Source of the DNA: Mycogone perniciosa
Taxonomy: Eukaryota > Ascomycota > Sordariomycetes > Hypocreales > Hypocreaceae
Reading direction: 5' to 3'
DNA: 53,352 nucleotides
Assembly (NCBI GenBank): GCA_025331125.1
Contig: JAOALB010000095.1
Location: 1-53,352 of the forward strand
Notes under the pieces: generated by a model
What the model saw: only the letters and a program-made list of their open reading frames with translations
The model's database searches: none
Told to the model about the DNA's origin: nothing
Program-made: the position numbers and the translations under genes
Shown: positions 1 to 10,055 of the stretch, in pieces
Layout of the letters: each line of letters starts with the position of its first letter
Numbering within the stretch: position 1 is the stretch's first letter

Positions 1-606
1 GGCGTTGCCCCCCCCGGGGAAACCCCCCCCCCCCCCCATGCATCAATCAAGTCGTACGAGTATGCATGTCGTCTGCTGTCGTCACCACTACCCTGCAAGA
101 GAGCTGCATGAGACTAGGGCTCGCCCAGCGCGTGTTTTTCGAGACAATAAGAGCGGCGCAGCAAGTCAAGCATGTACTAGTGAATTCTGCATAGATAGAC
201 TGGAATCATGATTCATGTGCGAAGTAGTATTCAAGTAACTGCAGTTTGTATGGGGCTATGTGAAGTCCAACTATCATCTAGAAACACCACCATCATGGGA
301 CCAAAACAATTCGATACAAAACCACCACATCCAGGGAAGAATTCGATCTCCCTACCACATAATATGATAACCTGAAAACAACAAACTGACCTCCCCAGAT
401 ATTCGTCCACCAACTCTGGCAATCCCTTTCTAGTCTACAGATCAACGCCAAAAAATGCCACAAGTCTGTAGCAGTCTGAACACGCTATGCTTGCATGATA
501 CCAAGAGGTAAAGCCTTATCCAAACCCGTGCCGACATCTATCAGGAATAATTTCTAATCGTTAGCAAATGGCAGTGAGAAGATCCGACAACGCCGAAAAA
601 GGCCCA
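1..606. other. Left flank, no gene seen
   Basis: The first 38 bases are dominated by runs of C (two runs of 6 or more, one of about 15), low-complexity sequence that could be real or an assembly edge. The rest is ordinary AT/GC-mixed sequence with only short unsupported open frames. The right part should hold the 3' untranslated region of the F-box gene that ends at 607 on the minus strand. I see no RNA gene or repeat element here. Confidence 0.6.
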
Positions 607-2673
607 TCACATCACGGAGCAAGAGGATCCTAGAGTCCTCGCCCTGCGACGACCAACAATGCCGCCGTCCTCTTCGTTCATATGGAGGGCTTGGGCTTCT
701 CTCGCCCGGCGCCTGCGTCTTCGATAACCCACACCCCCTACGCCAGCCTCCTCATTTGCTTGCATGTAGTCTGCCCATTTTCTCTCTAACCTGCTCGCGG
801 CAGCGAGGTCGCCCCGGAGAACTCGCTTCTGATGTTCATCAACAGTCATCTGGAAACCGTAGAAGCACTTCAATCCAATAATTTCGGTCGGATATGTGAT
901 TCGACCGGGTTGCCCAGCAGCGGGCCTGATCTGAGCATTCCGAAACAGCACTTCCCGTATTCCTGTCCAGGTGACATTTTGACAGTCGTAGACGGCCAGC
1001 TGCAGCGTTACTTTTGGTCGCGTCCCAGCCTCCATAGAGCGCTTCGAGCGGTTGATAACCATAGACGCAGCCTCGGCAAGCACTAAATCACTGATCCTAG
1101 TGTTGTCGAGGTCCGCACTCCTTAGCTGCACACACTTTTGCATGACGGGCAGCATCCCTAGGTCTCCTATGTTTTCACAGTAGCTTAGAGAGAGGTGTTC
1201 CAAGCTGGCAGCACACGGTGCTTTGGAGAGATGCTCCGACAAGAGCGTGTTTGTTATCTCCTCAAGGTCTTCCAGTTCGAGATGAGTTAGCCGAGGAGCC
1301 GAGGCCAGAATGGGTTCAAGAGCCGCATCAGTTAGAGACCTGCACCCGGAAAGTTGCAGGCCTTCCAAGTCAGGTACAACATGGCCGATGGCCTTGACAC
1401 CCTCACTAGTCAACCGAATACAGCGACTCAAGTCCAAATGGCGGAGTCTGCGTGCTGGAACCACTGGCAAATCTGTCAAGATATCAATTTCAGGGTCGAC
1501 ACCATGCATCATGATCTTCAACGCCTCATCACTGAGTTCTGCACATCCGTTTAGAACGAGTCTCTCGAGGCGATTTGTGTTGAAGATGGATTCGGCCGTA
1601 GCAACACAATCAAAGCCCCTGACCTCACCAGCACGAAGGTCTCTCAATTTCGTACACGCATCCACCACTATCTTAAGCCCGCGAGCATCTAATTTTTGGC
1701 ACCATGAGACGTTAAAACTCTCCAACTGGGGGCAAGACTCTGCAATAATTTTGCAGGATGTGTTGGTCACAGCCGCAAGCCCCGTTAAGTTTAAGTGAAC
1801 CAGCTTTTCGTTGCTCCTCAGGAGATTATGCAAGGTATTCTTCTGGAAATTGCGACAGCCTTCAAGCGTAGCGTTGGTGAGATTCTTGCACGACTTGACA
1901 ATGACCTCGGTTCGCTTATAATGTTCAACTTGGACGCAACCCCTGAGATTCAAGTCTTTGATGAAAGGGCCGGCAGCGGCAATAATTCTGGTTAGAGAAG
2001 GCGCAGGGATCTCTTGGTAGAATTCAGATGCGTCGAGAGAGGTCCATAGCTGGCCGTCGAAGCAAAAGCGGTAGAATGACTTGTTGACTCTTGATACCCT
2101 AATCAGCTCCCTGGGACGAAGGAACGAAAAGATGTACACGCGGATCTCATCGGGCACACCGTCCCAGAATACGAACTCTGATTTCCGGACGACCTTGGAG
2201 GAAGACCGGGCCCTAGCCTGTCCATCTTGCTTCGACTTGAGATCAGGGGGTAATGGTGCTGTGGCGGGTGACGAGGTAGGACGGCCATTGTTAATCTTGC
2301 GAATAGCCAGTGGCTCTTCGGTTTCATCTTCAAACGGGAATTCTCCACGGGTAGCGGAAGAGGTAGAGGTTGATGTGCTGCCTAAGCCGAGAGGAGATGC
2401 TTGTGGTGTTGTTGACCTGGCACTGGAGGGTGCTTGAGAAGGCCCAGCGGCAGCCAGGCTAACGCACGAGAGACTGCTCCGTGAGGTATAAGGACTACCG
2501 AGAGATTTGGAACGGCGCAGTCCAGAGAGTGATGGCGAGGAAGAGATGCGTTGTATGCCACGGAGGAAGCGCTGACGACTCCTGCCTTTGACAGACATGT
2601 CGGGCAGGGTTGGGGCCTGCTCATCGCCGGTCGATACCGGCGTATCGGCCCTAATCCCGAGAGGTTCTGTCAT
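607..2673 (-). CDS. F-box/LRR protein with C-terminal CaaX box
   Basis: Single-exon gene, 688 aa from the first ATG (2673); the open frame extends to 2742 but begins there with GTG. A disordered Ser-rich N-terminus (residues 1-165) precedes an F-box at about 170-213 (PDEIRVYIFSFLRPREL...). About ten leucine-rich repeats follow, with the LxxLxLxxC spacing typical of the Grr1/Fbxl2/Fbxl20 class. The F-box should bind Skp1 and the repeats the substrate, making this a substrate receptor of an SCF (Skp1-cullin-F-box) ubiquitin ligase. The repeats differ from canonical Grr1, so I give no symbol. The protein ends ...SSCSVM, a CaaX prenylation box with Met last, which usually favours farnesylation and would place the ligase on a membrane, as known for animal FBXL2/FBXL20. 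The basic stretch GYRRRRRRAREAQ upstream could assist membrane binding. Family call sure; prenylation inferred. Confidence 0.88.
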   Translation of the reverse strand: MTEPLGIRADTPVSTGDEQAPTLPDMSVKGRSRQRFLRGIQRISSSPSLSGLRRSKSLGSPYTSRSSLSCVSLAAAGPSQAPSSARSTTPQASPLGLGSTSTSTSSATRGEFPFEDETEEPLAIRKINNGRPTSSPATAPLPPDLKSKQDGQARARSSSKVVRKSEFVFWDGVPDEIRVYIFSFLRPRELIRVSRVNKSFYRFCFDGQLWTSLDASEFYQEIPAPSLTRIIAAAGPFIKDLNLRGCVQVEHYKRTEVIVKSCKNLTNATLEGCRNFQKNTLHNLLRSNEKLVHLNLTGLAAVTNTSCKIIAESCPQLESFNVSWCQKLDARGLKIVVDACTKLRDLRAGEVRGFDCVATAESIFNTNRLERLVLNGCAELSDEALKIMMHGVDPEIDILTDLPVVPARRLRHLDLSRCIRLTSEGVKAIGHVVPDLEGLQLSGCRSLTDAALEPILASAPRLTHLELEDLEEITNTLLSEHLSKAPCAASLEHLSLSYCENIGDLGMLPVMQKCVQLRSADLDNTRISDLVLAEAASMVINRSKRSMEAGTRPKVTLQLAVYDCQNVTWTGIREVLFRNAQIRPAAGQPGRITYPTEIIGLKCFYGFQMTVDEHQKRVLRGDLAAASRLERKWADYMQANEEAGVGGVGYRRRRRRAREAQALHMNEEDGGIVGRRRARTLGSSCSVM

Positions 2674-5600
2674 GATCGCCAGAATGGGAGTTCCCTTGTG
2701 TGTTGGTGTTTGCTGTATACGTCGCCGTCGGAAACCCGTCACTCTCCTATCTTACTTATAACCTCGCCAAACTTGCTCCACGAGTCGATTCCGCGCCTCA
2801 TGAAACGAACAACTCGTAGATAAGAGGCATCTGTTTGTCGGGGGGCCGAGGTTCGACGACGTGGGGAGAGGCAGAATCTGAAACCACCCTCTAGGCAGGT
2901 CAAGATCTCAATTCATATCTGTTGAATATTCGAGCCCGCTGTTTTATCTCGCGAGTCCGGTTCGATGGTTCCCGCTTCTGCGATGACAGCAGAAGGAGAA
3001 CGAAAAGCGACAGGAGAAACAAGAATATCAAGGTTACAAATGACGCACGAGGCAAATCGGCAGCCCACCAAGGGTCAGCGGGCTTGCGCTGGCGGTCGCG
3101 GGGGGGTCAGCGGACCACAGGAGGTTGGCTCACATTCAAGACACCGCACTCATAGCAGCAGCAAGCGGAATGTGAAAGGCGTTACCTGTGGCTGCGAGGC
3201 GCATGTCACTCAGGCACAGCAGCAGGTGATCACAAGAGCAAATGCAAAAGGGAGGAGGCTGCAGAGACGTTGCGAGAACGCTCTTCTAGGGGAACATCGT
3301 CTAGAAAATATCAGAGCCGCCACAGTGAGCGTATCCACTTCGCTGTCAGAACTACAGGCCAAAGCCAGCTAGAAACTGCAACTATCGGGCCTGTTGGGCC
3401 GTACGAGTACATCCTGAAGCTTGTCTGCCGCGCTGTGGTACTGCTTTCGCCGAAGTACAGTACCTGCAGGACGAACGAATGGCGAACGCGGGTCATAGAA
3501 AGGTTAGCGCCATCATTCGTATAAACCGGGGTATATCGATAAGATACGGAGAAAACAGTCAGAGCTAGGACGAACAGAGCATTAGTGTCGCATGGCAGCC
3601 CTGGCCCCTCCAGGCCAACCCCACCACTTTGCAGACTTGCCGGAGTCTTCTTTGATCTGTGGTCCATCGAGATAGATAGATAGGGCCTCGTGGCACGACG
3701 AGAGGTCCCCATGTGACAATATGAGGTATTGAAGAATGGTTCCTCCGTACTTCCTATTCGACGAGGAGGGGGGGTTTAGAATGTGTGAGAGTCGGCTGTC
3801 CGTGTATAACCTCTGACTGGCTGTCGAGTACGAAGTAATACCACTCTGATCCTGCCTGATGTAGGCTGCGTCAATATTGGTTGAAGGATTGAAGAGGCGG
3901 CTCGGCCAAAGCCTCAAGTGTTGAGCCAGTTCTAGAATGCGAGAGATTTTTCCCTTAGCAAAAACATAGATCAAAAACTAACGACTCACCAACTGAGTCA
4001 GTCAGTCGGCTTGAGTTTAGGGCTTGCGTTAATACGCTACCTTCCTCTACATACTCACCGGTTGAAATCAACAATGGAAACCCTCTGTGTGGGCGAAGAG
4101 GAGCGTTGTTTCGGGAGGATTGTTCCCGAGAAGATATTTCTATGCCCAGGACTTTCAGATCCCCCACGCTTTTTTTTCCTGACAAACCCCGCCACACCTT
4201 TTAGCATACTCGTACTCCGTACTCCGTACTCCGCACTCTGTATTACTACATGCCGGATTGTTGCCATCGACGGCCTAGGTCGGTTCTATGTCAATCGCAG
4301 CTCCTGCAAGTTTGCTGAATGACAAAGTGGTGCCATTTTCGTTTGGACAAAGCAATGATTCATGAGGGTCTGTCGAGCATTCAGGAGGTCTGATACTCCG
4401 TGCATCCCCGAGCATATACTATTATTATTGTCTCTCCTCTCCGAATGAACCCCCTTTGTTGCATGCCCGTGGGAAGGCATTACTCTCAATGCGTATTCCT
4501 TTATGTATGAATACACATGCATGCATGGATATATGCAAGCGTTCTGCCGTTCTACCCAGCGAAATGATCATCATGTGCTCGGTACTCCGTACGAAGTATG
4601 TATCACGGTTGGCTAGGTGTGAATAATGCCCAAACCAGGACGTCGGGCCCACTCACCTTTCAAGATCTTTGTCATCTTTTAGGATCTTTGTGCAGCCCTC
4701 AGTGCGACCCCATCTTTAGGCAGACCACATAGCGTGTTAGTAAGGGTTTTTCAACTGCCCACCGGCTACGGAGTACTGGAGAAGAACCTCTAATACTGCT
4801 TTTCTTCACTTGCTGAAGTGAGGAGATTGATTAGTATTAATATACGGAGTACTACGTACATAGTTGCGTAAGCGAAATGACCCGTAAGACTTGCGATTTC
4901 CATCACGTGCTATCATGCATGCATGCCTGTGACGTCGCCCACCACCGCCAAGCATCTTTGCTCAGTGCCTCATGTACTCCGTATAACTGGTATAATTGGT
5001 GCTTGAGTACTCCGTACCGAAAATCAAAGCTCTTTGTCCATGGAACAGGGCCTCATCTGCCGTGCCAAATTTGGGTCAGGCTGCGCTGCAGGCTGCCAGA
5101 TTCTGAGAGCTGCTAAAAACAAACCCGAGTGATCCCTCGGAGGTTAAATTCCGTATAGCGATAATTAAACCATAACGCAGAGTCAGGCTGAAATGGTTGT
5201 GGTTCTGACTTCATCTGCCTACGTACATTATTATTAGCTACCTATTACTTTAGTAGTGTCTCGTCAGTGCTTCTCCAAGCAAAAGCTGCTTCCCCAGTGC
5301 CTTCACCCCTCTCGCCGCCAATACCCCTCGCCCCAAGGAACCACCCAACCACAGATTTTGCCAAACCGACCCCATTCCCTCTCTTCTAACCTTGGACCGA
5401 GTGAATCTCATCCTCTTCCAGCATCCGAAAACGAACGCGGCCGTATCAGCCAAATCTGACGTTTCTCGCTACAAAGCCCAATTTCCCCGTCGCTCCCACG
5501 CGATCCGCACGCCGCCTGAAGCATACCGACACGACAGTTGATACGATATTAGGTACTAGTAGTACCGCCAGCCGCTCACCAGTCAGCCTGCCGACGACTT

Positions 5601-5725
5601 CAACGTCAGTCCAAGCTAGACCAGGCAGATTGCTTCTATAGCTTCTTACGACACACGCACCGTCATCTACCCGCCTCTTTGCAGCCTACGAGTCGTACGT
5701 CAGGCTGGAACACCAACCCTCAAGT
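2674..5725. other. 3 kb divergent intergenic region with motif cluster
   Basis: This separates the minus-strand F-box gene from the plus-strand PAS kinase. Short overlapping open frames exist (for example around 3311-3974) but none has a recognisable domain or splice partners. The stretch 4213-5016 holds seven exact TACTCCGTA/TACGGAGTA copies, and a TACGAAGTA lies at 3829-3837. Two CATGCATGCATG runs lie at 4516-4528 and 4914-4926. The part from about 5270 to 5700 is C/T-rich, as expected for the promoter and leader of the kinase gene. Confidence 0.6.
4213..5016. repeat. Cluster of TACTCCGTA motifs
   Basis: Exact copies of TACTCCGTA, or its reverse complement TACGGAGTA, start at 4213, 4220, 4583, 4767, 4843, 4975 and 5008. 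A one-mismatch copy (TACTCCGCA) starts at 4227. The first copies are in tandem with a 7-bp period. At 4583 the motif runs directly into TACGAAGTA to form a near-palindromic 16-mer. No gene is encoded here. Confidence 0.75.
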
Positions 5726-8700
5726 ATGCTTCAGACACATGGCGGGCATCAGGATAACCGTATGTCAAGAGGTGGCCTCGAACTGAAACACGGGTCGCTG
5801 ATGCTCATGCCATGTTAGGTGCCGATAGCAACACTGGAGACGATGAGAGAGGACGTGGTAAGGGATTGCAGCCCCTATCGTTGCCCAAAAACCGCAGCAC
5901 AGGGAATCTGGCCGTCTCGGTTGATCCGGCCGATCGAACTCGATACCGAATGTCCTTCGAAGGCTCGACAACAGGCTCCGTGGACCATGATCCAATCACA
6001 AGGTCCGTGTATAGTGCCTACGTGTTCCGCAGCCGACTTTCCGCGACGATAACGTGCCATGTTTACTGACCACGCTCTTTGATCAGACCATCGCCCATCA
6101 CCGATCACGAACATGGCCTCGGACTCTCTGGACTGCGCCGCATACGGCAACAACACCCCCCTTCGCGTGCCCCGACCTTGCCCAACTCCAATGCTTCTTC
6201 CCGCAGCCCTTCAGTCGTGGCGCTCTCTCGCTCTACCTCCATGACAGCCATGTTAACCGCCTCTGGAAACATGCCCTTTGTAACTGCGCCGACCTCTCCC
6301 AACTTCTCCGAAGATCTATCGCGGTTCCCCTCCGAATCTCTCCACTCCTTCTCCTTCGCCCATCAGTCGGAGGACTTTGTACACAACCGCCAAAATGTGT
6401 TGAAGCGGTCTCTGGAGTTCATGAAGGACCGCATGGGGTTGTCCATGACCTCAACGCAGGCTGGTCTTGCCAGCGCTCAAGCCAGAGCTACAGGTGATGT
6501 TGACGCTCAGCACGTGCTGGAATTGCTCGCGAGGGCACAGGTGATAGGTGCAGGGAACCTCCCAAACCCTGATCCTTCAGCCGCGGCTGTTGCGCCATTG
6601 ACCGGCCCCGCAGACATATCTATGAGTGGTGAGAATGTTTTTGAGAAGCACTTCGTGCCTCGACTCTCTATAGCTGAATCGGCGGTCTCAGACCTGACGT
6701 CTCCAACCTCGCAGCCGGCAGCTGTTCACTTCCAGGAGCCGGGATCAATGAAAGGTGCCGAGGCATCGCAGGCTACGGATGCTAGTCAAAAGTCGGAGGA
6801 TTCTAGTAGAACGCCTACCAATGAAAGTGGAACGACCACGGAGACGTCGCCCCCTCGCTCGAGGCCGACAAGTTTGAAGCGGACAATGACTGATACGCTG
6901 GCCATCTCTCTTCACGATAAGTTGATGGATACCATGACCCAGCCATTCTTGCCTGGAGAGCCGCTCTATGAGGAACCGTTGGCTTCACCGACATCAGCAC
7001 GACTAATAACACCCTTAAAGAGCTTTTCGAGCGCCGTAGGCCCTGCCGTTCATGGACACACGAACAGATGGGTACCAGCTGCCCAAGCGATTTTCACGAC
7101 GGAGGCGAAGCCGCCGTGGACTATCCTGGCAGCAAATGATCTCGCCTGTCTGGTGTTTGGCGTCACAAAGGCCGAAGTTCGAAAAATGGGCATACTTGAA
7201 GTGGTACAGGAAGAAAGACGGGCATGGCTTGAACGAAAACTACTACAGATAGAAGGTCAAGATATTGACGAAGCACGAGAGGGGCCTCAAAAAACGACTC
7301 CCGCGGTATCAGCAGCATCCGCACTGTTAGGCGGGCGATCGGGAATTACGGCCCAGCTGTTGAGCAAGCCCAATTCAAGATCCCAACCTCCAAAGACAGC
7401 ATCTCCTAGACGAGCCCAGACAGTTCACAGTGGGGATCCTAACCCGCCAGCAGCCCGTGGAAATGGGCACCATCGCAACAGCCTTTCACGCGGTGTCTTG
7501 CTATGTGGTGACGTCGTCCCTATCCAGAAGCGAAATGGTGCCACAGGGTCAGCCAGTCTCTGGGTTAAAGAGAAGCGTGTTGGTCTGATCTGGGTTCTGG
7601 AGGAAATCCACGAGGATGTGGCACACGTAGTACTGAATGAAGATGGCATCGTACAATCCGCCTCGGGAGCAACTGAACCCATTTGGGGCTTTCAGTCAAC
7701 TCAGGCAGGCTTCGATGTCGCAAGGCTCATCCCGAGGATCCCACGACAAGGCATCGACCCTAACGAGGGCGAGATTGACTTTGCGCAGACTACACGGAGA
7801 AGGTATTTCACGTGCGCCAATTCTAACAAGGCGAATATTCCGTGTACCGTTGAGCAAGTTCGTGGCAGGCTTGAGTTGCGTGTTTCGACATTCCCTCATA
7901 TGGCTGGCATTGTTGTGGTGGATCCAGAAACCTTCACGATTCGTAGCTCCAACTCCGTCTTCTCCGGTGCGCTTTTCGGCTACGAAAAACCAGACGGAAT
8001 ACCTATCAACTCTCTAATTCCTGACTTTGACAGGATCCTAGCCACTCTGACCGATGAGGATGGCCTTCAACTCATGGATGGTATGGTAGTTCCGGAACAT
8101 CGATTCCGCAGGGCAGCAGCATTCCTGGCTCTCAAAGAGCAACGTCCCAATGCTGCTGCTGCCTTCCTCCAGCCAGATGGCATACCGGCGCGGCACCGTG
8201 ATGGATCTGAATTAAAGATTGACGTTCAGATGCGTGTGGTTGAGAGCGAAAAACATTGTGATCATGGCGTTGAAGGAATTGCCGAAGAGTCTGGAGAGCT
8301 TCTCGAGGCTGTCACACAGACAGAAATGGTTTTCGCGTTGTGGATCACCTATTCAAGACATCTACATACCACACGTCTACATATAAGTGCCGACTCTCCA
8401 CATCTGCCAGCCGTCGCAACACCACCACACCAACCTTCGCCTGGGCAGACACCACCGCACACTCCCATGGAAATAGGTTCAGACCTCGATGAGCCTAAGA
8501 AAGACACAACGTCCCCAGCCTCCAAGCTGTCAAAACAATTGAAGGATGCTGCGCTGAGTGCCGCAGCAAAAATCACAGGGCACTCCAAGCCGACGCCAGC
8601 CCAACCTGCTGAGAAACCACCTGTGGCTAGGGCGGTTGAGCCTGAACGTAAAACCACCATCGACGACTACGTGATCCTTGAAGACATGGGTCAGGGAGCC

Positions 8701-9527
8701 TATGGTCAAGTGAAACTTGCTCGGCACAAGCAATCAGGCAAAAAAGTTGTCTTGAAATATGTGACTAAGCGTCGTATTCTCGTTGATACTTGGACTAGAG
8801 ACAGAAAGTTGGGAACAGTTCCCCTGGAGATCCATGTATTGGATTATCTGCGACGGCCTGAGTTTCGGCACCCCAATATTGTTGACATGGAGGGCTTCTT
8901 TGAGGATGACGTGAACTATTACATCGAAATGGCGCCCCACGGGTTGCCCGGTATGGACCTATTCGACTATATTGAGCTTCGAGCGAATATGGACGAGTCC
9001 GAGTGTCGGAGCATCTTTGTGCAAGTTGCCCAGGCCGTCTATTTCCTACATACCAACGCTCAAGTAGTTCATCGTGATATCAAGGATGAGAACGTTATAC
9101 TTGACGGGGAAGGAAACATCAAGCTCATTGACTTTGGAAGCGCGGCATACATCAAGAGTGGTCCCTTTGATGTGTTTGTGGGCACTATTGGTAAGTATTG
9201 TGGCTTAATGGCCCTCGTGGTACCAAACAGGATGTGGACTGACTGTTTTCAGATTACGCTGCCCCTGAAGTCTTGGCCGGAAAGCCTTATGGCGGCAAAG
9301 AGCAAGACGTATGGGCGTTGGGTATCCTCCTATACACCATCATTTACAAGGAGAACCCCTTTTACAGCATCGACGAGATCATGGACCGTGACCTTCGCAT
9401 CCCCTTCACAATCAGCGAGGAGAGTATTGATTTAATCCGCTGCATGCTTAACCGTGACGTTGCGCAGCGGTATTCCATACAGCAGGTGCTGGATCACCCA
9501 TGGTGCAAGGCACATGAACCTAAATAG
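5726..9527 (+). CDS. PSK1: PAS-domain Ser/Thr protein kinase (Psk1/PASK family)
   Basis: A nutrient-sensing kinase. In yeast the paralogues Psk1 and Psk2 phosphorylate UDP-glucose pyrophosphorylase and glycogen synthase to steer carbon between storage and cell wall. My model has four exons (5726-5759, 5819-6002, 6087-9190, 9253-9527), 1198 aa; every junction keeps frame and GT/AG. Residues 1-350 are Ser/Pro-rich. PAS-like folds lie near 400-480, 575-640 and 670-760. The kinase domain spans about 934-1190: glycine loop GQGAYG, Lys963 in VVLKYV, HRDIKDEN with catalytic Asp1070, and DFG Asp1088. HRDIKDEN is the version usual in PASK. The last intron falls between GTI and DYAAPEV in the activation segment. 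Start ATG 5726 was chosen because exon 1 joins cleanly to the conserved-looking second exon; the 34-nt first exon is the least certain part. Whether it matches PSK1 or PSK2 cannot be told. Confidence 0.9.
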
Positions 9528-10055
9528 ACGCGGAAGTATTCCGCGAACCAGACAGGCAAAAAGACAGACCCTGGAAGGTCATTACTACAACATTTTTGAC
9601 CATGATACCCCATGCAGAGGTGTTTTTTTGCGGGAAAGGGGGCGATACGCTGGTTGGGAATGGGCTAAACAAACACAGAACGCTGCATTACAGAGAGGGT
9701 AAGAGTGTTTTCATGCGTGGCATACAGAGACAAAGAGTTGGCACTTGGGATGGGATAGGACTCTCGGATGGGATTTTCTTCTAACTTATCATTGATGTGT
9801 TATGAGAGTTGTTCAGCCGGGCGACAAGATACAGGAGAAAGACTACGGTGCAAAGTATAAGATCTTTGTGAGTGCGATGGTTATGGCGCACCTTGTTCAA
9901 GAGTATACCTTAGCATTGTGATCAATATAAAGCAACTGACGCAAGTACAAGCGCTATTTATATCATAAATCATCCCCCCCTCCCTCCATCATCCCTTTTC
10001 GAGCACACATTGCAAAGCCCCCAATACGTACAAAAACATGCGCTCCTAATACGGC
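9528..10055. other. Convergent intergenic region, no gene seen
   Basis: This separates the ends of the PAS kinase (+) and the Sea4 gene (-), so it should contain both 3' untranslated regions. It is AT-richer toward 9900-10050 (tatataaag- and catcata-like sequence), which suits polyadenylation signals. No open frame of interest and no TACTCCGTA copy was seen. Confidence 0.55.

Noticed and set aside
2674..2742. 23-residue N-terminal extension of the F-box protein
   Set aside because: It would have to start at GTG; the first ATG in frame is at 2673.
3311..3974. Overlapping minus-strand frames upstream of the F-box gene
   Set aside because: About 130 codons each, no recognisable motif and no consistent splice joining them.
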